A stretch of DNA of 8,573 nucleotides from assembly GCA_041595355.1 (NCBI GenBank), contig JBFHKO010000109.1:1-8573 (forward strand). Direction: 5' to 3'. Origin of the DNA: JBFHKO01 sp041595355 (lineage in GTDB: Bacteria; Pseudomonadota; Gammaproteobacteria; Enterobacterales; Aeromonadaceae). Shown piece by piece: positions 1 through 5,371 of the stretch. Every line of letters begins with the position of its first letter. The stretch's first letter is position 1. Below the pieces are notes generated by a model. That model had not been told where the DNA came from. It was given only the letters and a program-made list of their open reading frames with translations, and did not search any database. The position numbers and the translations under genes are program-made.

Positions 1-240
1 ATTCATGATCTGCGTACGCGCCAGTCCGGGCCGGTTCGCTTCATCCAGTTGCATCTGGAGCTGGCGGACGAGCTGCCGCTATTGCGGGCCCACGAGCTGG
101 CGGATCGGGCGGAGGCGCGGCTGCGGGTGGTATTCACCAATGCCGATATCATCATTCATATGGATCCTGTTTCGGTGCTGGCACGCGAGTTGCCGGAACA
201 GGAGATCGCATCCGAGGATGCCGTCACCACACAGGGCTGA
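1..240 (+). CDS. fieF: Cation-efflux pump FieF, C-terminal part (5' end outside window)
   Basis: This is the last 79 codons of a cation diffusion facilitator, read in frame 1 from the window edge to TGA at 238-240. In the family, FieF is an inner-membrane dimer that exports Fe(II)/Zn(II) in exchange for protons; the part seen here is the cytoplasmic metal-binding domain, with no membrane segments. It opens with IHDLRTRQSGPVRF, almost the same as E. coli FieF. The metal ligands are spaced as in E. coli: His at visible residues 2, 18, 31 and 53 and Asp at 55 correspond to H232, H248, H261, H283 and D285. The Cys two residues after that Asp in E. coli is Val here (HMDPVS). The stop lies 3 nt before cysE, so the two are probably cotranscribed. 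The product family is near certain; the subfamily (FieF rather than another CDF) rests on this close match. Confidence 0.9.
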   Translation: MHDLRTRQSGPVRFIQLHLELADELPLLRAHELADRAEARLRVVFTNADIIIHMDPVSVLARELPEQEIASEDAVTTQG

Positions 241-243
241 AGC

Positions 244-1023
244 ATGGCTTGCGTAAAAGAACTGACCTGGGAAAAGATTCGACAAGAAGCGGTGCAGATG
301 GCGGCCGAGGAGCCGTTGCTGGCCAGCTTCTTCTATTCCACCATTCTCAATCATGACTCCTTGCAGTCGGCGCTCAGTTTCCAGCTGGCGAACAAGCTCG
401 GTGGCCCGACCATGCCGGCCATGGCTATGCGCGAGATCATCGAGGGAGCCTTGACCTCCGAGCCGGAGATCCTGGATGCGGTGGCCTGTGACATCTGTGC
501 CGTGACCGAGCGGGATCCGGCGGTGGTCTACTACTCGACGCCGCTGCTCTACCTGAAGGGGTTTCACGCCCTGCAGGGCTACCGCATCGGTCATTGGCTG
601 TGGGCCCAGGGGCGCCGCTCGCTGGCCATCTACCTGCAAAACCAGATCTCGGTGGTGTTCGGCGTGGATGTGCATCCGGCGGCCCGCATCGGCCGCGGCA
701 TCATGTTCGACCATGCCACCGGCATAGTGGTGGGCGAAACGGCGGTCATCGAGAATGATGTCTCCATTTTGCAGAATGTGACCCTGGGAGGCACCGGCAA
801 GGAGCACGGCGATCGTCATCCGAAGATCCGCGAGGGGGTGATGATCGGGGCCGGGGCCAAGGTGCTGGGCAACATCGAGGTGGGCGTCGGCGCCAAGATA
901 GGGGCCGGCAGCGTGGTGCTCACCTCGGTGCCGCCGCATACCACTGTGGTCGGTGTCCCCGCCAAGGAGGTCGGTCACCCCACCAGTGACAAGCCCTCGT
1001 TGGACATGAATCAGGGTATCTGA
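244..1023 (+). CDS. cysE: Serine O-acetyltransferase CysE
   Basis: This 259-residue protein transfers acetyl from acetyl-CoA to L-serine, giving O-acetylserine, the committed step of cysteine synthesis in the cytosol. Residues 1 to about 140 form the helical N-terminal domain (it contains STPLLYLKGFHALQ and YRIGHWLW). From about 141 on is the left-handed beta-helix of hexapeptide repeats. The catalytic pair is present at Asp142 (VDVHPAA) and His157 (FDHATG), matching E. coli D143/H158, and the substrate-binding GDRHPKIREG segment is intact. The ATG at 244 aligns with the E. coli N-terminus, and CAGGG just upstream lies inside the end of fieF. The protein is 14 residues shorter than E. coli CysE (273 aa), nearly all lost from the C-terminal tail: it stops at LDMNQGI. 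It still ends in Gly-Ile, and in the family the terminal Ile docks CysE into the CysK active site. Linkage to fieF differs from the secB-gpsA-cysE setting of E. coli. Confidence 0.96.
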   Translation: MACVKELTWEKIRQEAVQMAAEEPLLASFFYSTILNHDSLQSALSFQLANKLGGPTMPAMAMREIIEGALTSEPEILDAVACDICAVTERDPAVVYYSTPLLYLKGFHALQGYRIGHWLWAQGRRSLAIYLQNQISVVFGVDVHPAARIGRGIMFDHATGIVVGETAVIENDVSILQNVTLGGTGKEHGDRHPKIREGVMIGAGAKVLGNIEVGVGAKIGAGSVVLTSVPPHTTVVGVPAKEVGHPTSDKPSLDMNQGI

Positions 1024-1040
1024 CGGGGTCGCTCCCCGTC
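1022..1040 (+). other. Intergenic hairpin after cysE, not a canonical terminator
   Basis: GACGGGG (1022-1028) and CCCCGTC (1034-1040) form a perfect 7-bp stem with a 5-nt loop, starting inside the cysE stop codon. No T-run follows (GCTCGCAC), so it does not look like an intrinsic terminator. It could protect or attenuate the transcript between cysE and the membrane-protein gene, and it ends 8 nt before that gene's ATG, where it would compete with ribosome loading. Confidence 0.5.
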
Positions 1041-1048
1041 GCTCGCAC

Positions 1049-2221
1049 ATGCGCATACAACCGATTGCCGGCCTGCTGTTGCTGGCCATGTGGGTGCTCA
1101 ACCTGCTGCATCTCTATCTGGGGCTGACGGCCTGGCCGGCGGCGCTTTGCGCCTGGCTGGCGGCGCTGCTGCTGGGGCCGGGGCTCAGCCCCATGGCGCG
1201 CCGGCAGTGTCTGGCGCTCTATCTGGCGGCGGGCGGGCTCAGCCTGCTGGCTGCCTTTCTGGGAGCGCCCTTGTCGGCCGCCGCCTATCTGCTGCCCAAC
1301 ATTGACATGCTGACCCTGTTTGCGGCGGTCAGCAGCCTGAGTCTCGCCTCCGGCCAGCTCTCCCGGGAGGCGGGTGCCTGGCGTGGCCGGCGCGGTCTCT
1401 GGAGCAGCATGCTGGGCCTCAACCTGCTGGGGGCGGTGATCAACCTGTCGGTGCTCTTCATCGTCGGCGACCGCCTGGAGCGCAACGGCACCCTGGAGCG
1501 GCGCCAGGTGATGGTGATGACGCGACTCTTCTGTGCCGCCGCCTTCTGGTCGCCCTTCTTCGTCGCCATGGCGGTGGCCGTCACCTATGCGCCGGGCATG
1601 CAGCTCGGCTATGTGATGGGCTTCGGCCTGCTGGCGGCCCTGGGCGCCATGCTGCTGACTGCCCGGGAGGTGCAGCGTCTGGGGGTGACCGACTTCGAGG
1701 GCTACCCCTTGCGGCCGCGTACCCTGCTGCTGCCATTGGGGCTGGCGGGGGTGGTGCTGGCGGTCAAGGCGCTGTGGCCGGCCCTCGGCATCATCGCCGT
1801 CATCGCCCTGGCGGCGCCGCTGATGGCGCTGTTGCTGATGCCCCGCCAGGGGCGCGCACCGGCCCTGCGTCGCCAGGTGGTGGAGCGCCTGCCGGGCATG
1901 GGCAGCCAGCTGGTACTGTTTCTCGGCGCCGGCCTGCTGGCCGCTAGCCTGCACAGCCTGACCAGCGTCTGGTCGCCCCTGGAATACTGGAGTCTTGGCA
2001 GCCAGTTTGGGCTGTTGCATGCTGGCGCGACCCTGCTGCTCATCCTGCTGCTCTCCTACCTGGGCCTGCATCCCATCATCAGCATCGCCAGTCTGGCACC
2101 GCTGCTGTGGACGCTGCACCCGGATCCCACCCTGCTGGCGCTCTGTTTCCTGATGGGCTGGGGCCTGTCCACCGCCACCAGTCCGCTGTCGGGGGCCAAT
2201 CTGGCGCTGATCGCCCGCTAG
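1049..2221 (+). CDS. Polytopic membrane protein of unknown function, ended by a probable premature amber stop
   Basis: I do not recognise a named family. The 390 residues are very hydrophobic, with about 12 likely membrane segments by eye (for example around 4-26, 52-75, 118-138, 160-181, 184-205, 222-262, 285-303, 318-339, 341-355 and 361-383). Two places look like functional re-entrant or transport segments: FCAAAFWSPFFVAMA (161-175) and the Ser/Thr/Gly-rich stretch GLSTATSPLSGANL (372-385). The layout is loosely like ion-transporter or permease families such as ArsB/NhaD, but that is only an impression. The ATG at 1049 is chosen because hydrophobic sequence starts there; no Shine-Dalgarno is visible and the upstream hairpin is close. 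The frame stops at TAG 2219-2221, right after ANLALIAR, yet coding character continues beyond it (see 2222-2335). The gene is therefore either a recent pseudogene lacking its last membrane helix, a read-through gene, or a sequence error. Confidence 0.8.
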   Translation: MRIQPIAGLLLLAMWVLNLLHLYLGLTAWPAALCAWLAALLLGPGLSPMARRQCLALYLAAGGLSLLAAFLGAPLSAAAYLLPNIDMLTLFAAVSSLSLASGQLSREAGAWRGRRGLWSSMLGLNLLGAVINLSVLFIVGDRLERNGTLERRQVMVMTRLFCAAAFWSPFFVAMAVAVTYAPGMQLGYVMGFGLLAALGAMLLTAREVQRLGVTDFEGYPLRPRTLLLPLGLAGVVLAVKALWPALGIIAVIALAAPLMALLLMPRQGRAPALRRQVVERLPGMGSQLVLFLGAGLLAASLHSLTSVWSPLEYWSLGSQFGLLHAGATLLLILLLSYLGLHPIISIASLAPLLWTLHPDPTLLALCFLMGWGLSTATSPLSGANLALIAR

Positions 2222-2335
2222 GGCCTGCGGGCGCGGGACATACTGCGCTGGAACCTGGGCTATGCGTTCTGGCAGTCGCTGCTCTGCCTCGCCCTGCTGG
2301 CCGGCTACCAGCTGTGGCGCGACCTCGGCGGTTAA
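2222..2335 (+). pseudogene. In-frame continuation of the membrane protein downstream of the amber codon
   Basis: Directly after TAG 2219-2221, the same frame runs for 37 codons without interruption: GLRARDILRWNLGYAF, then WQSLLCLALLAGYQLW, then RDLGG, ending at TAA 2333-2335 with a second TAA at 2336-2338. The segment has the codon use of the gene before it (CTG, GGC, CGC, GCC) and encodes a basic loop followed by a strong membrane helix, as expected for the end of such a protein. The restored protein would be 428 residues. I infer that the ancestral codon was Tyr (TAC/TAT) or Gln (CAG), one base from TAG. No start codon with a ribosome site is visible inside it, so independent translation is unlikely. 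Confidence 0.75.
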
Positions 2336-2349
2336 TAAGCCATCAACCG

Positions 2350-2365
2350 GCCCCGGAGGCGGGGC
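2350..2365 (+). other. Weak GC hairpin after the membrane-protein gene
   Basis: GCCCC (2350-2354) pairs with GGGGC (2361-2365) around a 6-nt loop, 12 nt after the tandem TAA stops. It is followed by AAATGCGGG rather than a T-run, so it would be at best a weak or Rho-assisted end signal ahead of the zapB promoter. Confidence 0.3.
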
Positions 2366-2382
2366 AAATGCGGGCGCCTGCC

Positions 2383-2411
2383 TTGTTGCTCCCGGGGTGA
2401 CGGAGTATGCT
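2383..2411 (+). promoter_or_regulatory. Candidate sigma70 promoter for zapB
   Basis: TTGTTG (2383-2388) and TATGCT (2406-2411) are separated by exactly 17 nt. Transcription would begin near 2418, leaving a leader of about 55 nt before the zapB ATG at 2473. The leader holds a perfect 6-bp stem, GACCCT (2427-2432) with AGGGTC (2439-2444) around a 6-nt loop. Each box is only a moderate match, so this is an inference from spacing and position. Confidence 0.45.
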
Positions 2412-2472
2412 GGGTAACTGCCTGTTGACCCTGGAGTCAGGGTCGGTCGCCAACGAAAACATGGGTGCGAAT

Positions 2473-2703
2473 ATGTCGTTTGAAGTACTGGAACAACTGG
2501 AAGCCAGGGTCCAATCTGCCGTGGACAGCATTTCCCTGCTGAAGATGGAGCTCGATGAGCTCAAGGGGCAAAACCATCATCTGCAGAACGAGAATCAGCA
2601 TCTGCAGAATGAAAATCAGCAGCTGCGCAACGATCACCATGCCTGGCAGGAGCGTCTGCGCAATCTGCTGGGCAAGATGGACCACATGGACGAGTCTGTC
2701 TGA
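2473..2703 (+). CDS. zapB: Cell division protein ZapB
   Basis: This 76-residue, almost wholly coiled-coil protein matches ZapB (E. coli 81 aa). ZapB is a cytoplasmic FtsZ-ring accessory that binds ZapA and links the Z ring to the terminus-region protein MatP. The N-terminal MSFEVLEQLEARVQSAVD aligns with E. coli MSLEVFEKLEAKVQQAID, and the C-terminal WQERLRNLLGKM with WQERLQALLGRM. The middle is built of heptads rich in Gln, Asn and His. The ATG at 2473 is chosen because it matches the family N-terminus and has GGGTG 7 nt upstream. ATG 2461 would add four residues and is possible. ATG 2407 would add 22 residues with no family match and overlaps the candidate -10 box. The gene is convergent with rraA, the same pairing as in E. 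coli. Confidence 0.93.
   Translation: MSFEVLEQLEARVQSAVDSISLLKMELDELKGQNHHLQNENQHLQNENQQLRNDHHAWQERLRNLLGKMDHMDESV
2578..2640 (+). repeat. Tandem 21-nt repeat (heptad repeat) inside zapB
   Basis: Three consecutive 21-nt units, 2578-2598, 2599-2619 and 2620-2640, encode HLQNENQ, HLQNENQ and QLRNDHH. Units 1 and 2 give identical peptides and differ at only two synonymous bases (AAC/AAT, GAG/GAA); unit 3 has diverged. Each unit equals one coiled-coil heptad, so gain or loss of a unit would lengthen or shorten the rod without breaking its register. Confidence 0.85.
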
Positions 2704-2720
2704 GTTCGGTTTGCGGAAAC

Positions 2721-2749
2721 AAAAACGCCGGTCACTGACCGGCGTTTTT
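2721..2749. terminator. Bidirectional intrinsic terminator between zapB and rraA
   Basis: Two 14-nt arms, AAAAACGCCGGTCA (2721-2734) and TGACCGGCGTTTTT (2736-2749), are perfect inverted repeats around one central base. The GC-rich core is flanked by five A on the left and five T on the right, so a U-run follows the stem on either strand. It lies 17 nt after the zapB stop and 18 nt after the rraA stop, and it serves both convergent genes. Confidence 0.95.
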
Positions 2750-2767
2750 CATGAGCGGGACAGCGGG

Positions 2768-3253
2768 TTAGTCGATGTCCAGCGGCTCGGGGGAGAGGAT
2801 GATGCCGGTGGTGTCGGCATAGAGGTGATCCTCGGGCAGAAAGGTGACGCCGCCGAAGTTGACCGGCAGATCCGTGTCGCCGGTATCCTCGTCCTCGGCT
2901 CCCACCGGAATCGAAGCCAGCGCCTGCAGGCCGATATCCAGCTCGGCCAGGGCGTCCACCTCGCGCACGCTGCCGTAGCAGACGATGCCTTCCCAGCCGT
3001 TTTCGGCCGCCGTGGCGGCGATGCCGGCATCGATCAGCGCCCGGCGCAATGAGCCGCCACCATCGATGAGCAGCACCCGGCCGACGCCGTCTTCACGCAC
3101 CAGCTCCTGGATAAGGCCATTGGCCTCGAAGCATTTGACTGTGCTGATGACGCCGCCGAAGGAGGCGCGCCCGCCATAGCTGCTGAACATGGGCTCGACC
3201 ACATCGACCATGTCCATGTAGGTATTACAGAGTTCTGAAGTGTTGTATTCCAT
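2768..3253 (-). CDS. rraA: Regulator of ribonuclease E activity A (RraA)
   Basis: RraA is a ring-forming cytoplasmic protein that binds the C-terminal region of RNase E and the degradosome and inhibits RNA cleavage. The frame from ATG 3253-3251 to TAA 2770-2768 gives 161 residues, exactly the E. coli length. It begins MEYNTSELCNTYMDMVDVVE (E. coli MKYDTSELCDIY...). Conserved stretches include GGRASFGG, TVKCFEANG, LIDGGGSLRRALIDA, WEGIVCYGSVREVD, LPVNFGGVTF and DHLYADTTGIILS. A TTG at 3274 would add seven residues with no family counterpart, so I use the ATG, although neither start has a clear Shine-Dalgarno. The gene sits downstream of hslU in the same direction but has a candidate promoter of its own. 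In E. coli menA lies between hslU and rraA; there is no room for it here. Confidence 0.96.
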   Translation of the reverse strand: MEYNTSELCNTYMDMVDVVEPMFSSYGGRASFGGVISTVKCFEANGLIQELVREDGVGRVLLIDGGGSLRRALIDAGIAATAAENGWEGIVCYGSVREVDALAELDIGLQALASIPVGAEDEDTGDTDLPVNFGGVTFLPEDHLYADTTGIILSPEPLDID

Positions 3254-3286
3254 GAGGGAGACGCCAGGCCGCAAGCAGGAGGCTTC

Positions 3287-3314
3287 AGTATAGGGATTGC
3301 ACAGGGCAATTCAA
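3287..3314 (-). promoter_or_regulatory. Candidate sigma70 promoter for rraA
   Basis: Read on the minus strand, TTGAAT (3314-3309) and TATACT (3292-3287) are separated by 16 nt. The -10 box matches the consensus at five of six bases. Transcription would start near 3280 and leave a leader of about 27 nt before the rraA ATG at 3253. rraA can therefore probably be expressed independently of hslVU. Confidence 0.6.
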
Positions 3315-3320
3315 CGTAAT

Positions 3321-3370
3321 TCCCCCCTCGGGGTGGGGGAACCGGGATCCCGCCGGGGGACCGGCGGGAT
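3321..3370 (-). other. Two GC-rich hairpins between hslU and rraA, without T-runs
   Basis: Downstream of the hslU stop there is first a perfect 10-bp stem, ATCCCGCCGG (3347-3356) with CCGGCGGGAT (3361-3370), around a 4-nt loop. Next comes a 6-bp stem, TCCCCC (3321-3326) with GGGGGA (3335-3340). Neither is followed by a U-run on either strand. They probably mark the 3' end of the hslVU message by blocking exonucleases or by slowing polymerase, with leaky read-through into rraA. A strict intrinsic terminator is not supported. Confidence 0.55.
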
Positions 3371-3380
3371 ACGGGGGGGC

Positions 3381-4709
3381 TCAGAGGATGAAGCGGCTGA
3401 GATCCTCATCCTCCACCAGCTTGCCCAGGTGGGCGTCGACATAGCCGGCATCGATGCGGTGGTGCGCACCGGCGGTGTCGGCCGCTTCGAAGGAGATCTC
3501 CTCCATCAGCCGCTCCAGCACCGTATGCAGACGCCGTGCGCCGATGTTTTCGGTGCGCTCGTTGACCTGCCAGGCGGCCTCGGCAATGCGGCGGATGCCA
3601 TCGGCGGTGAACTCCACGGTGACCGCCTCGGTAGCCAGCAGGGCCCGGTACTGCTCGCTCAGGGAGGCATTCGGCTCGGTGAGGATGCGCTCGAAGTCGT
3701 TGCTGCTCAGGGCATCCAGCTCGACGCGAATGGGCAGCCGTCCCTGCAGCTCGGGGATGAGATCCGAGGGGCGGGCCACCTGAAAGGCGCCGGAGGCGAT
3801 AAACAGGATGTGATCGGTGCGCACTGAGCCGTGCTTGGTGCTGACGGTGCAGCCCTCCACCAGCGGCAGCAGATCGCGCTGCACCCCTTCCCGGGAGACG
3901 TCGGGGCCGCTGGACTCACCACGCTTGCAGATCTTGTCGATCTCGTCGATGAAGACGATGCCCTGGTTCTCTACCGCGGCGATGGCCTTCTCCTTCAGCT
4001 CCTCCGGGTTGACCAGCTTGGCCGCCTCCTCTTCCTCCAGCAGTTTCAGCGCCTCCTTCACCTTCAGCTTGCGCTTTTTCTTCTGGCCGGCACCGAGGTT
4101 CTGGAACAGTCCCTGCAGCTGGTTGGTCATCTCCTCCATGCCGGGGGGCGCCATGATCTCGACCCCCATCTGGGGGGCGCTCAGCTCCAGCTCGATCTCC
4201 TTGTCGTCCAGCCCGCCTTCGCGCAGCTTCTTGCGAAATACCTGGCGGGTATGGGTGTTCTCGGGCTTCTCCTCATCGCCCCAGCCGCTGCGGGGGGCGG
4301 GCAGCAGCACGTCCAGAATGCGCTCCTCGGCGGCTTCCTGGGCGCGGAAGCGCAGCCGCTCCACCTCCTGTTCGCGCACCATCTTCATGGCGATATCGGT
4401 GAGATCGCGGATGATGGCGTCGACCTCCTTGCCCACGTAGCCCACCTCGGTGAACTTGGTGGCCTCGACCTTGATGAAGGGGGCGTTGGCGAGCCTCGCC
4501 AGGCGGCGGGCGATCTCGGTCTTGCCGACGCCGGTGGGGCCTATCATGAGGATGTTCTTGGGCGAGACCTCCTGGCGCAGCTCGGGCTCCAGTTGCATGC
4601 GCCGCCAGCGGTTGCGCAGGGCGATGGCCACGGCGCGCTTGGCGTCGGCCTGACCGATGATGTGGCGATCCAGTTCGTGCACTATTTCTCTGGGGGTCAT
4701 TTCTGACAT
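3381..4709 (-). CDS. hslU: HslU (ClpY), ATPase subunit of the HslVU protease
   Basis: HslU is the AAA+ unfoldase ring that feeds substrates into the HslV peptidase in the cytosol. The 442 residues match E. coli HslU (443 aa) from MSEMTPREIV to the C-terminal EDLSRFIL, the tail that inserts into HslV to activate it. In order: Walker A GPTGVGKT (57-64, Lys63); the central-pore GYVG (90-93, Tyr91); the intermediate domain, roughly 110-240, with MAPPGMEEMT and a charged Lys/Glu coiled stretch; Walker B IVFIDEID (251-258); GESSGPDVSREGVQRDLLP after it; and the sensor-2 motif GARR (390-393). The start ATG has AGAGGA about 7 nt upstream. The gene lies 39 nt after hslV on the same strand and is surely cotranscribed with it. 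No key residue is missing. Confidence 0.98.
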   Translation of the reverse strand: MSEMTPREIVHELDRHIIGQADAKRAVAIALRNRWRRMQLEPELRQEVSPKNILMIGPTGVGKTEIARRLARLANAPFIKVEATKFTEVGYVGKEVDAIIRDLTDIAMKMVREQEVERLRFRAQEAAEERILDVLLPAPRSGWGDEEKPENTHTRQVFRKKLREGGLDDKEIELELSAPQMGVEIMAPPGMEEMTNQLQGLFQNLGAGQKKKRKLKVKEALKLLEEEEAAKLVNPEELKEKAIAAVENQGIVFIDEIDKICKRGESSGPDVSREGVQRDLLPLVEGCTVSTKHGSVRTDHILFIASGAFQVARPSDLIPELQGRLPIRVELDALSSNDFERILTEPNASLSEQYRALLATEAVTVEFTADGIRRIAEAAWQVNERTENIGARRLHTVLERLMEEISFEAADTAGAHHRIDAGYVDAHLGKLVEDEDLSRFIL

Positions 4710-4748
4710 GACATTGTCCTCTGGCGGGCGAGGGGGCTCGCGGCGCTA

Positions 4749-5282
4749 TTATTCGGTCGGGTAGTCCAGCACTTCGATGGTCTGGAAGCCGTTGGTGAAG
4801 ACGCAGATGTCGCCGGCGATGGTCAGGGCCTTCTGCACTATCTGCTGGGCGCCGAGATCGGTATTCTCGAGCAGCGCCCGGGCGGCGGACTGGGCATAGG
4901 CGCCGCCGGAGCCGATGGCGATGAGGTCGTTTTCCGGCTGCACCACGTCACCGTTGCCGGTGATGATGAAGGATTTGCTGGCATCGGCCACCGCCAGCAG
5001 GGCTTCCAGGCGACGCAACATGCGATCGGTGCGCCACTCCTTGGCCAGCGCCACGGCGGCGCGCTCCAGGTTGCCCTGATGGGCCTGGAGTTTGGCTTCG
5101 AACAGCTCCAGCAGGGTGAAGGCATCGGCGGTGCCACCGGCAAACCCGGCCAGCACCTTGCCGTTATAGAGGCGGTGAACCTTGCGGGCGTTGCCTTTCA
5201 TGACGGTGTTGCCGAGGGAGACTTGGCCATCTCCCCCTATGACCACCTGGCCATGGCGGCGAACGGAAACGATTGTTGTCAC
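4749..5282 (-). CDS. hslV: HslV (ClpQ), peptidase subunit of the HslVU protease
   Basis: HslV forms the double-ring proteolytic core of the two-component protease and is related to proteasome beta subunits. The 177-residue product (E. coli 176) starts MTTIVSVRRHG. Removal of Met exposes the N-terminal threonine nucleophile. Conserved parts include GDGQVSLGNTVMKGNARKV (with the catalytic-site Lys), GFAGGTADAFTL, WRTDRMLRRLEALL, ITGNGDVVQP and AIGSGGAYAQSAARALLEN. The start codon is GTG (5282-5280); it is fixed by the required Thr at position 2 and supported by GCGAGG 6 nt upstream. The gene is first in the hslVU pair and lies 84 nt after ftsN, a gap with a candidate sigma32 promoter and a stem-loop leader. 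A heat-inducible hslVU unit is thus likely, besides any read-through from ftsN. Confidence 0.98.
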   Translation of the reverse strand: MTTIVSVRRHGQVVIGGDGQVSLGNTVMKGNARKVHRLYNGKVLAGFAGGTADAFTLLELFEAKLQAHQGNLERAAVALAKEWRTDRMLRRLEALLAVADASKSFIITGNGDVVQPENDLIAIGSGGAYAQSAARALLENTDLGAQQIVQKALTIAGDICVFTNGFQTIEVLDYPTE

Positions 5283-5294
5283 GTGAAACCTCGC

Positions 5295-5340
5295 TTGAGC
5301 GGAACCAGCCGGCTGGCCGGTCGGAATGGGGTCTGCTCAA
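5295..5340 (-). promoter_or_regulatory. Stem-loop in the hslVU 5' leader
   Basis: On the minus strand, TTGAGC (5340-5335) and GCTCAA (5300-5295) are perfect complements that can close a larger structure. Inside it, ACCGGCC (5321-5315) pairs with GGCTGGT (5310-5304) around AGCC, with one G-U pair. The structure begins about where a transcript from the sigma32-like promoter would start and ends just before the hslV Shine-Dalgarno. From memory, a leader inverted repeat that affects message stability has been described for E. coli hslVU; the parallel is an inference. Confidence 0.5.
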
Positions 5341-5342
5341 GG

Positions 5343-5371
5343 AGATGAGGGCAGGGGGCGGGCTTTTCAAC
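5343..5371 (-). promoter_or_regulatory. Candidate heat-shock (sigma32) promoter for hslVU
   Basis: On the minus strand, GTTGAAA (5371-5365) is followed after 14 nt by CCTCATCT (5350-5343). The sigma32 consensus is CTTGAAA, 11-16 nt, CCCCATNT, so the match is six of seven and seven of eight at permitted spacing. The -35 box overlaps the ftsN stop codon (5369-5367). Transcription would start near 5335, with a leader of about 54 nt. HslVU is a classic heat-shock protease, which supports the call. Confidence 0.6.

Noticed and set aside
79..1101. A 340-codon open frame on the minus strand across fieF and cysE
   Set aside because: Antisense of two conserved genes, with no recognisable protein features.
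920..2119. A 399-codon open frame on the minus strand across cysE and the membrane-protein gene
   Set aside because: The Gln/Arg/His/Gly-rich low-complexity translation is the antisense of Leu/Ala-rich membrane segments. No domain and no ribosome site.
2407..2472. N-terminal extension of ZapB from ATG 2407
   Set aside because: The extra 22 residues have no counterpart in ZapB, the GGAG upstream is only 1 nt from the ATG, and this start lies inside the candidate -10 box. The ATG at 2473 matches the family start.
3254..3274. TTG start at 3274 for RraA
   Set aside because: It adds seven residues not found in the family; the ATG at 3253 gives exactly the E. coli length and N-terminus.
3831..4706. 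A 291-codon open frame on the plus strand inside hslU
   Set aside because: Complement of the highly conserved HslU coding sequence; repetitive Leu/Gly/Gln translation with no family resemblance.
3832..5282. Possible novelty of the HslVU pair
   Set aside because: All motifs, lengths and gene order are those of the ordinary bacterial HslVU protease, so nothing new is claimed for the proteins themselves.
5305..5316. CCAGCCGGCTGG palindrome as a terminator for ftsN
   Set aside because: No T-run follows on the minus strand, and the bases fit better as part of the hslV leader stem-loop.
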